A DNA stretch of 64,000 nt from Brachionus plicatilis (Eukaryota > Rotifera > Eurotatoria > Ploima > Brachionidae), in NCBI GenBank assembly GCA_010279815.1, contig QEOQ01000427.1, positions 309,566-373,565 on the forward strand. The letters run 5' to 3'. Shown in pieces: positions 44,318-55,800 of the stretch; the stretch's first letter is position 1, and each line of letters opens with the position of its first letter. The translations under genes were made by a program, and so were the position numbers. Under the pieces are notes generated by a model, which saw nothing but the letters and a program-made list of their open reading frames with translations, had not been told where the DNA came from and did no database searches.

Positions 44318-47300
44318 ATGTATTTCTGTCAATTTGTGGTTATAAATTTGATATGGCTGGTCCTGAGCACAGTCAGCTGTGTTCAACTTCCGTGCCGTCT
44401 AGCACAAGACCCCAACTGTACTCTGACCATTTCATACCATCCACAAGAAAATCTTTTAGCATTCCATCTAGATGTGCAAAAGCTGGACTGTCAATGGCTG
44501 GCAATTGGATTCAACACTCAGCCATTTATGGTAATTCAATCAAACAATTTTGACCATTTTTAAAACTAGCCAATTTCAGATAGGTACAACGGTGATCGTA
44601 CTGGAGTTTACGGATAACTTCAGAGCCTATAATGGGTAAATTAAGGCTCTTTTTTTTTAAATAAAAATTTTAAAAATTTTTTCCAGTTTTCTTAAGTACT
44701 ATAATGAGCCTATTTATGAGAACAATGACTTGGTCAACTTTGAATTGGTACATCTAAATGGTCGATTTGGAGTTAAGTTCAAGCGGTCGCTTGATCTTTT
44801 CACTGAAGGAGCTCTGAATTTTTCAAATTGTAATTTTGTGGTGGTCGGTGTGGGAGCATTGGTAGCAGACAAATTCTACACTCATGTAGATACCCCGGTA
44901 TATAGTGATTCGTGCTGGACAAAGCTTGATTTTAATCAAATAACAACTAGATCAGATCAAATATTTACAAGTAGTGAATTGTCAACCGATACTGGTACAA
45001 CTAAAGGCATAGAGTCAACCAACTCGACAAAATTTACCACAAAAAATCCTGCTGATGATGAGATCAAGCTGACTCAAGCGGACTTGGGTGCTGCCAAAAA
45101 TTCAACTACAACATCAAGTGCAACTACTACATACTCGGCTTCTGATTCAAGTGAATCTAGTTTCTTTAGCTCGAATTCATACCAAGATCAAACTAGTTCA
45201 ACTGAGATTAGATTTGAGACAACCAATTTTTCATCACAAGAGTTGAAAAAAACATCTTTAATGGATGACAAACTTTCTCAGACCACTGAATTTTTACTTT
45301 TTCAAATTACAACAGAAAATTCGTTTTCCAAGACTCAAATAATCAATGAAAGTCGAATAACTTCACCAAAGGAAACAATAACATTGACAGATAATTTAAG
45401 TTTTACAAGCATGGCATCAAATTCAATTCATCAAACCGAAGAAGAGTCGAATTCTGCTGTAGTAAACACAACCGCTCAGCCAGAATTACTAACTGAGTTA
45501 ACTAATGTGGAAACTCTAGTAGAATCTACTGAAAGTGAGATTAGTGATGTCGTAAGAAATACTACCGCAGAAATATTAATCCAGTCTAGTTCTATAATAA
45601 ATATGATTGAAACAACTGAAGGAGAAGGAATTGAAAAAGAAAAACTTACCACAGAAGATTCAGAAATATTAACCGACTCTACTAAAATGGAAGATTTGAT
45701 AAGAACAACTGAACAAAAAGTAAATGACATTGTAAAAATTACCACAGAAGATTCAGAAGTATTTACACAATCTAGTACTGAGATAAATATGATTCAAACA
45801 ACTGAAGGAAAGGAAAATGATACTTTAAAAATTACCACTGAAGATTCAGAAATATTTACAGGTGGTTCTACTGTGGAAGATTTAATGAGAACAACTGAAG
45901 GAAAAGTAAATGATTCAGTAGAAATTACAACAGAAGATTCAGAAATATTTACAGAGACAACCGTTGATTCAGATATACTTACAGACTCTACCAAAGTGGA
46001 AGATTTGATGAGAACAACTGAAGGAAAAGTAAATGATACATTAAAAATTACCACAGAAGATTCAGAAATATTTACAGAGACATCCGAAGATTCAGATATA
46101 CTTACAGACTCTACCAAAGTGGAAGATTTGATGAGAACAACTGAAGGAAAAGTAAATGATACATTAAAAATTACCACAGAAGATTCGGATATACTTACAG
46201 AGACATCCGAAGATTCAGATATACTTACAGAGTCTTCTTTGATGGAAGATTTAGTGAGAACAACTGAAGGAAAAGTAAATGATACAGTAGAAATTACCAC
46301 AGAAGATTCAGAAATATTTACAGAGACATCCGAAGATTCAGATATACTTACAGACTCTACCAAAGTGGAAGATTTGATGAGAACAACTGAAGGAAAAGTA
46401 AATGATACATTAAAAATTACCACAGAAGATTCGGATATACTTACAGAGACATCCGAAGATTCAGATATACTTACAGAGTCTACTTTGATGGAAGATTTAG
46501 TGAGAACAACTGAAGGAAAAGTAAATGATTCAGTAGAAATTACAACAGAAGATTCAGGAATATTTACAGAGACAACTGAAGATTCAGAAATATTTACAGA
46601 GACAACCGTTGATTCAGATATACTTACAGACTCTACCAAAGTGGAAGATTTGATGAGAACAACTGAAGGAAAAGTAAATGATACATTAGAAATTACCACA
46701 GAAGATTCAGAAATATTTACAGGTGGTTCTACTCTAGAAGATTTAATTAAAACTAGTGAAGGAAAAATAAATGTTACTGAAGAAATTACTACCGCGGAAT
46801 CTCTATTTTTTACAGAATCAAGTCCCGATATAGAGCTCCAAACATTTACAACTATTTCATTTAATGATTCAGAAATATCAACTTCTTTTGATTTTTTAAG
46901 AAAGACAACTAAAAATTTACTTGAGACAACACAAAATATTGACTTAGATAATACTTCTGTATTTGAGTCATCGTTTGTTTCGGATCCGAACACTCAAACC
47001 TTCGCTTCAAGTACCGGAACTATAAATTTATCTTCCCAGACCACCTCAGATCCTGTTAATGTTGAAACTATTGAAATTGACAAGTTAACTGTAGATTTTT
47101 TGACAACTCGAACTTCAAGTGTGGTTGAACAAAAAACTTCTGATTTTATAATAACAACTATTAATCCAACACAAATTTTCGCTACAAATTCTGAAGCAAT
47201 TAGTTTCGATTCAACGATTACTTCTGAATTCTTGGCCAGTACAGAAATTTCAACTTTTGAAAAGACCAAGTCATCTGAAAAAATTGAAACCTCTTTCCAA

Positions 47301-48243
47301 ACTTCAACCCAAGCGGAAACAACCAAATTAGAAACAACAAATAGAGTAACTCAAAATACTGAAACAACAACTTCAACTGATTTTATTGATGGAATAGTCA
47401 CTGTTCCTGATTTAGGTAGCAAGATGAACACCACTAAGTTTTCAGTTACAATTCCTACCACAACTAAGACCATGGCTGCGGATATGACTGAAATTACAGA
47501 TATGGTGACAAATTCGACCATGCCACCTTTGGTTGATTTTTTGTTCTTGATTCAAATGAGACTCGGTAATTCATATTTGGAAGTCATAAATGAGACCCAA
47601 GCAAAATTAAGCCAAAATTTATCCGATTATGTAAATTTTAAAATTTTCAATTTGATTTTTAATTTTATAATTATTTGGTGATATTTTTTAAAGACCAAGA
47701 AAGCTTTAATGGAAAATAATTTAGTTGGTTATGAGTCAATTATTCTTTTGAATATTACAGAATCGGAAAGGCTTGCTATTCTATTTTCTTTGCTTAAATA
47801 TAGAGCTAATGCTGGTGAGAATGATTCTCAATTAAAACAAAATTTGGAAACTTCGCTCAAAAATGGAGACAGATCAATCTTAAATGTGGCGTCAGTGTCT
47901 GTTCAAAAATATACTCCAAGTATAGGTAATTTGAATATTTTTTTAAAAAAAATTTATGGAAGCAATTTTTAAAATTTTTTTTAAAGACAAGCCAGCTGAA
48001 TTAACCACAGCACAATCAGAGCTAAATACTAATACAATTTTAGCTATTATCTTCGGAAGTGTATTTGGAGCTTTGACATTATTTTTGTTGTTATTTATCT
48101 GTCTTATGTTTTACTATTGCTTTAAAAGAGTAAATTTAAATTATTTAAACTTTTTTTAATCTTTATTAAAATTAATTAAATTAAAGAGACGATCGAGTTA
48201 TTACTTTGGTGGTTCTGCTAATGATTATTTGGTTAGAATCTAA
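44318..48243 (+). CDS. Transmembrane mucin with N-terminal DOMON domain
   Basis: Exons 44318-44530, 44580-44635, 44687-47630, 47694-47925, 47987-48129 and 48187-48243 agree in phase, giving 1214 aa. A signal peptide (INLIWLVLSTVSC) is followed by a DOMON domain to about residue 155: WLAIGFNTQPFM, TTVIVLEFTDN, FGVKFKRSLDLF, CNFVVVGVGALVA. A Ser/Thr-rich mucin region of about 900 residues includes an acidic array of 31-, 41- and 51-residue repeats built on TTEGKVNDTLKITTEDSEIF. After it come about 130 residues resembling a SEA domain (LIQMRLGNSYLEVINETQAK...), then one membrane helix (ILAIIFGSVFGALTLFLLLF) and a short basic tail ending YLVRI. Type I surface protein, probably heavily O-glycosylated. 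DOMON domains bind haem or sugars in other proteins; the ligand here is unknown. Confidence 0.82.
45610..46790 (+). repeat. Coding tandem array, 93/123/153-bp units
   Basis: About ten repeats in the mucin exon. Units of 31, 41 or 51 residues differ by whole 10-residue blocks such as TETSEDSDIL. Neighbouring units are nearly identical at DNA level, suggesting recent unequal exchange. The opposite strand is also open for 399 codons here, a by-product of the repeat. Confidence 0.9.
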
Positions 48244-49816
48244 TTCGAACAGTGATTTTTTAGTTTTTATTTTTTATTTTAAAGTTTTGATAGAGATTAG
48301 TTTTTTTGTATATTTTTAATAAATTTTATTTATTAATTTGATTTTTTGAAAGCTTATTGTTTATTAAAATCGTAATTGCTTAAAAAGTTGGCCTCTTCTA
48401 AATGACTGATTAATTTTTTGTATGGATTCAGTTTTTTTTTTTGAATAAAGTGGCTTTGTATAATAGTATACTGAAGCCATGTATTTTGCGTCTAAAAATT
48501 TATTTGATTTTTTTTCTTTGTAATGAATTAGCGGTTTTAATGAAGCCCAAAGTTATTTCTTCAATTCTAGTAAAAAGAAATAAATGAATGCGAACAATTT
48601 TACAATTTTTTTTAGAAAAAAAAGCCCTTAAGCTTTTCTTTGAAAATATATGGTTGCCAAGGTTTGTTAGAAAAAAAGTTTTTATGTAATTATTTTTATT
48701 TCTAAAAAGCTTTTAAAAATATTTAAAACTAAGGTAACCTTTAGTTAAAACCAATAGACTTTTAATCTAATAAGACTTTTGACTGATTTTAAAATGAAAA
48801 TAAATTGATTTAGTGACTTTATTCAAAAAAGTGATTTTAATATTTTTTGAATTTAAGATTTTTTTTTGATTATCATTGTGTAAATTTATATGGAAAATTA
48901 ATCTTGGAATTTAGAGTTAAGAGTAATCTTTTATTTAAATCTCTCATATTTAATTAATTTATTTTTATTAAAATTAAAAGAAAATTAACTTTGACTCAAA
49001 TTTCTGTTATATCTCGTAAATATTTTTTGATTCTTAAATATTTAATTATTTCTTTAATAAATACAGATTAAAGAATTTATTCTTTTTGTTTGAATAATGC
49101 ATTAAAATCTTTTTTTTTTGAATATGAAAACAAATTTTCACGATTTTCAAAGTAAATTTAAATTAATGTAAAACTGGTTACAAATATGAAAATAAATATT
49201 TACAGTCTTACAGGTAAAACTAATTTGAAACAATTAAAATGTTTATTTACTGTTAAAAGGTTTTATTTTTTGAAAAACTTCAAATCGCATTTAAAAGCTT
49301 TTGTTAATAAAATACTGGAAAAAGAATTAGTAAAATTTCGCCTTTTTTTCTCAAAAAATTTTTATTTTTTAGCTATTAAATTGTTAAAAAAATACAATTC
49401 AAAAGGCCTCTTTTATTTCTAAAGATTCCATGATTACATTAAGTAGAATTTGAAATTGAATTTTGAAAAACCTATTAATTTTTCCTTTGTACTTAGTCTT
49501 AAAATTAAAAAAGTACCAAAAATGTTTACTTGATAGTTTCCTAGCACTATTAAACAAAAAAAAGCTTTAATTTAATTTAAAAATACAAAATTTAAATTTA
49601 AAAATTTTATTTTAAAAAAATATCTCTGCATATATTTAAATGTAATTCGTTTCATCCGGGGAAAAAAAATAAAACAAACGAATAAAAAAATAACCATTGG
49701 TATTACATAAAAACTTAACAAATTTTTATACATAAACTTGAAGTTCTTTTAAAAAAAATCAAATTTTGTTACAATAACTCGATATGCACACAGGACTAAA
49801 TTTTTAATTTATCAAA
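48244..49816. other. AT-rich intergenic DNA between mucin and Kir
   Basis: 3' flanks of two converging genes. Nothing beyond AT-rich low-complexity sequence was seen; AATAAA-like words follow the mucin stop (about 48310-48330). Confidence 0.45.
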
Positions 49817-52800
49817 TTAAACCATTTTAATCTCAGATTCATTTGGTTTAAGTTCATCTGTTTCCATTTTTTCATCAATTTTTCTTTTTCTCAATTCATT
49901 GGTATTGAACGAACTCAGAGCACTATCATTAAAGCTAGCGTAGTAGAAAAAATTTTCCTGTTCCCTTAGTTCAGCAAGTTCTTTGGCAGAGCAAGTTGGG
50001 GTGTCTATAGGGACTGTCATGTCGAAGCGGGAATAGTCAATTTTATAGGTTCCATCTTCTTTCTGAAAAGTGATCAATTTTTCAAACCGGTGTCCCCAAA
50101 GTATTTCGTTGACCAAATAAGAAGTTCTCGCTTGAGTTGTCATGCCTGTGCTCTCAACAATTCCTTCCAAAATTACGGCCAGTTCGAATCTTTCTTTTCT
50201 GAGATCCTCGGCAGAGAGAGTCCAGAACGGACTGTTTTCGTCAATTATGTGCTCGATGGTGAGCGGCCAAACCAAAAAAAGCCGGTCCAGACCCTTGTCC
50301 CAGCCTACATTCAAATCATACATGTGAAGTGGCATTATTTCACCTTCCAATGTCACTTTTTTCTTTATCAAGTACATGCGGACATGAGCTTCGACAATGT
50401 GTGATTTTCTCATGTCTCCAACTCGGCATATTAAACAAAGACGCCCATCGCGCAGGCTTATTACCGCGTTTTTGGAAAACATCAATGTTTCGCTTCTCTT
50501 TTTGGGCCTTGATAATTTGGCAAATACCACACCAACCTTAATCAAGCTCTCTGTTAGACTAAAAATTTAAACATTTTTATACTCTTTAAATTTATTGGGC
50601 TAACAGCATTGACAGATAAGTCGAATTAAATTTTAATTTAAAAAATTTTTTCTTTGTTTTTGATCATTTGAAATTAAAGCAATAAAATATAATTTAATTT
50701 AAATAAAAAGTGATTCAATAAGAAATTAATGCTGACATGGACACAAGCTTGATTGATTTATATTTAAAAGTTTAAAAAAATTTTTTTTTTTTTAATTTTA
50801 AATTTTTGGATATTTTTAGGCTTTAACTTTTTTGTGGTGACAAATTTAATATAATTTTTGCTAGAAAAAAAAACAAATTTTTCTATCAAAAAAATTGAAC
50901 TTAAATTTAAATAATTTTGAACTGAAAAAATAAACCCTATTTTTCCGACAAGAAAAACTAGTACGGGTGAAAGAAATATTTATTTAAATTAAAAAATTAA
51001 AAATTGCTTTTACAAAAAGCGTAGAATTACTAAAATTACGTTATTTTACTCTTTTTTACGTAATTTATAGTTAGTTTCTAAATTTTCTTAAAAACTTAAA
51101 ATCAATAAAATATTTAGATGAAAATTTTGTATATTTATAAATTACATAATGATCAAATTTTTCACTACAAAATTTTTCTATAAAATATCTAATTTTACGT
51201 AAAATTACGTAAGAAAAGGTAAGAAAATGTAATATCTTATTTTTTAAATTAACCATTTTAAAAATTTAATATATTATTATATTTAATTTATTTATTGAAA
51301 AATAATGAATTTTTTTTGACCAAAAAGCCCATTTGACATTTTGGAACGATTTTATTTTAAGTTATCAAATTTTACGTAAAATTTCATATTCTTTCCGACT
51401 AATATTTACATAAGACTACGTAAGCCAGCTGAACTTGCGTAAAATAACTAAATATTACGCTTTTTGTAATGACAATAGACATATAGGGTTTATTGACTGA
51501 TAAAAATAAAAATTATGATAAAGAGAAAATATTAAAGAAATTATTAGAAAGACTTATTTGCTGACAAGTTTTTTAACAGTTTACTTTCATGGCATATATC
51601 TTGATCAGCACTCAATAATGTCATTCTCAACCTTTTCGATTGAAATTATTTTTAAAATTGTTATTTTAGTTGGAAAATAAATTTTATTATTAAAAATAGA
51701 ATCAAAATTTTCATCTCCTAACTTAGTTGAAAAAATTTAAATTTTAATCATTAGAATTGACCATAATAATTATATTTTTAATAAAGTTCAAAGCTACATA
51801 ATAATGATTATGAAGAAATTGGAATACGAATTGGAATATAAACCATTCGAGTTTAGCAAACTGAAATGGTAAAAGATAAAAATCAAACTAAAAATAAATT
51901 AAACTGCTTGAAAAAATTATTTCGCTAAAAACAATTAACTTTTATTTTTTTCAAAATTTTGATCAAAAATTTACCTTGATTAAATTTTTTTAAACTTAGA
52001 AAAAAAATCTGAATTTAACTATAGATTATTAAATTTAGTGATCATGATCAAAAATAATTGAAAAAAAAAATTAATAAATTTTAAAATAAATGTTCAGCAA
52101 TTATATTTCTGCATACAAAAAATTTTTTTATTTTTTAAAAAAATCAGCAATCAAAAACAAAATAAAAAATTTTTTAATTAATTTTTATTTATCGAGGTTA
52201 TGTACTTACCATAAAAGATTGAATCATAACACCAACAGCCGATTGAACCATCATAACAAGAATTGCTTCGGGACACTTTTCGGTAGTGAACCGAACTCCA
52301 TAGCCTATAGTTTGCTGAGTTTCGATTGAGAAGAGAATAGCACCAGCTAGTCCATTTATACCGGATATACAAACAGTCTTGTTCTGTATCCTGCCTTCCA
52401 AATCACCATGCATATATGATATCATATACCACATAAATGCAAAAAATGACCAACTAATAAAAAAGCCTAGCGAAAATACCAAAATGTTGTATCTCCACTT
52501 AAGATCTATGAGGGTGGTGAATATATCAGTGAGATAGCGGCGCCGTCGTTTATCTATATTACAACGGGATATATTTATATTGCCATTTTTAAAAAAAAGT
52601 CTTTTTTGGTGCTGCTTTTTGCTGCTGTAATTGCGCTTGCCAGAGCCTTTGACGCCATCATTGCCGCAGTTTTTCAAGTATCCATTTGCCAAGCCATTCG
52701 TGTTGCTGCTGCCCATTATGCGCATTGCCTTGGAGCCCTTGGTCATTGTTTTGTGCAAAACTTTAATTGGCACTTGGGATGTGCTTGAAAATTGACGGTT

Positions 52801-55800
52801 AATTAGCGATGGCGAGTAGCTGGATGTCAAGCCGGTGTTTATGGTCGAAGAAGTAAATGAGGAGCTTAGGCCAAGCTCTGGACTTAGGGTCAGTCTGTCA
52901 CTGGCATCCAAGGCCTTTGAATACTCGCCCAGCACCAATGAGTCATGCTGGTCTTTTCTCGAGCTGTCTGTTTTGTTGTTTTCGTCAAGAAAAGACACAG
53001 ATTGACGCGTTTGATTCTGGATACTGATATCAAGCAAATTGGTTGCTTCTATATTATTCAGAAGTTTGTTATTAGAGTTGGAGAGAATTGTCTTCAATGG
53101 CAAATTAAGAGATTTGGGTGCCAGTGGTTCGTTTGGTTCAATTTTTTGACCTTTCATCTCTAGATCTTGTAGCACTAGCGGGGTTGTTGGACTCAAATTT
53201 TCCGCATTTTTTGATATATCGTTTATTATGATGCTAATCGGCTGATTTACTTTAATAAATTAATTAATTATTTATTTTAATTTTTGTTTGGCATTTTTTT
53301 ATCTATTAGATTGTATTAAGTGTTGTATAATTAATTTTAGAGTAAAATATATTTTGGTCTGAAACAGACTTGGGCAAAAGTCAAAAAAAAAGTCATTTTA
53401 AAGTCTTTTCAAATTTTTTTAAAATTTTTAAATTTTTTTTAAAAAAAAACACTAAAAATAAAAAATTAAGAGAAAAAAATAAATTTTTATTTTTTTTGAA
53501 AGATGTCGCTTTTTGAAAATTAAATGTTGTTTTCGAACACTTAATGTTAATTTTTTCTTTTTTTGATATTTAAAAACAAAATTAAAAAAAAAAAATTTAA
53601 AGAATACAATACTGATTAAAATACTGATTTAATAATGAATTAAAAAAAGTTTGTTTTTTTTATATCATGCTTTCCATAAGAACTATTCAAAAAAAATGAT
53701 ACTTTATAAAGAATTTAGATTTTTTGCAATTTTTTAAAGTCAAGTCAAATGACTTTTTTTAAAAAAAAAATTTAAAGTCAAGTCATATGACTTGTCTTTG
53801 ACTTAATGACTTTTGCCCAAGTCTGGTCTGAAATATTTGCACTGAAGGCTTGCACATTTTTTGGTTAATAACTAGGGTTGTTAATCGAAATTTTTTATTT
53901 CGCAGTTTTTTCAAAATTATTTAACTTTATCAAAGTTTTTTTCCAAACTTTGAAAATCTTTTTTTTCTAATTGATTTAAATAAACCTTCAAAATTTTTTG
54001 TAAAGTTGGAAAAAATAAAACCGTGAAATTTCAAATTTTCTTATTGCGTAGTTTATTAAATTGGAAAATTAATTTAACACAAAAAAATTTCGATATTAGA
54101 AAATCGATTTATAAAAAAAGGAAATCATAATTTAAAAATTTTCAACTTGAGAGTAATTAAATTGGATTAAAAAATGAAAAAAGTTAAAATTTTGTTTTTC
54201 ATGAAAAAATTGACCATAACCGTCTGCTTTAAATTTTTAAATTAACCATTGTAAATAGTTATTTCTTTTAAACAAATCCTGAATTTTGCGAAACCTCTAT
54301 GCGTCTTAAACTCATAATGCAACCATACCCAAGATCTTGGTTCAATTTCTTTTCGCTTTTTTTGGTAAAAAGAAGTTGGGGTTTCGGTAATAGTAGAATT
54401 TGTTCTATCGGTAAGCATTTTTAATAATTTTTCTATTTATAAATCAAAGAAATAAAAAATTGCTGAAAAGAAGTTTGATTTGAAATTTTTGTAAATATAT
54501 TATTATTTGTATAATTCAAAATTTAAAAATTAGACATTTGAAATTTTTTGACTTGAAATTATTTTTCAAGTCTCTTTTTGTAGAAAAATTGCTTGAAATT
54601 TTTACTTCAAGAAATAAAATTTTAATCTTAAAGTTTTAATTTCAATCTGAGAAAATAAAAAGATTGAAATTTTGCCTTGAAGTAAGAAATTTAAAAAAAT
54701 GTAGGCACTTCGAAGTTTCATTTTTTAATTATGAAATTTTAAAAAAAATTCAATGTTTCAAAATTTAGCGCGTTTAACCTATTAATAACAATAAATAAAT
54801 AATAAATAAAAATCTGAGTTAGAAATAAATAATTCGTTATGCCATTATACTGTGATATCATTTATAGCATAGGATCAATGTATAATTCGAACTATTAAAG
54901 GAAAATTATAATTAAAAAAAGTTTGATAAAAAATTAATTTTACTTATTTTTTTGATTCGATCTAAAAAAATAATTGTCTTTAAGATAAAATCGCTCAGAC
55001 CAGTCATCATTTTCTTCAATGACAATTTTAATAGTTAAATAAATAGTTCTTTAAATTGTGACAAGACAAAAAAAATTTCTTTTAAAAAGTACTAAATGGT
55101 ATTATTCAGGAATTTTTTTAAGACTTAAATTTTTGGATGATATTTAAAATTATTTTTTGGCTTCCAAATAAAAAATAAAAAATTATATCAAATTTAGCCC
55201 AAATATTTTTAAAGTTAAAAAAGAAAAATCTAAATTTGTCTAAAAATTTGATTTTCTATTTGAATTTTCTAACCAAATTGTCATTTTGTTCAAGATTTTT
55301 GTTCCCGTAATTTTCAAATGTTATGTGATTTCCTTTTAAACTAAATTTAAGACGCTGATAATTTTGGATTTAGGTAATTAAAATTCAAAAGAAAAAAATT
55401 AAACTGACTTTCTTCATACCTTTTTTTCCCCATTTAAAAAACTTAAAATTATCAAAATTCACGGAACTTAAAACAATTTTAGCAAAATTTTGCAAAAATC
55501 TATTTACCAAAAAATGACTAGTCTAATTTTTTTGGATCTAGTTATATAACTTTATTCTATGTAAAATTGTATTGTATTGCAGAGCTTATATTTTTATTTA
55601 ACATAGTATGTTAAATCCAAAAATGTATCTCTGCATTATTTCTATCAAGAAATAACAATTTATTTAAAAGTTTTATTTTGATTTGATCATTTTGAGGATC
55701 AAAAATTGATCACAAACTTCAAATTGCCCTTACTTTTTCCCTAAAGCTAAATCAATGACGGAGTCATTCAAAAATACACAAAAAAGTTAAATAAAATTAA

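Noticed and set aside
45794..46993. 399-codon open frame on the minus strand opposite the mucin
   Set aside because: It mirrors the tandem repeat of the sense strand (Ser/Val-rich), has no family resemblance and no splice context; a shadow of the repeat.
49186..49422. Plus-strand frame of 78 codons, Phe/Lys-rich
   Set aside because: Composition is that of random AT-rich DNA; no homology or splice sites.
50090..50541. Plus-strand frames opposite the Kir cytoplasmic exon
   Set aside because: Antisense of a confidently identified exon.
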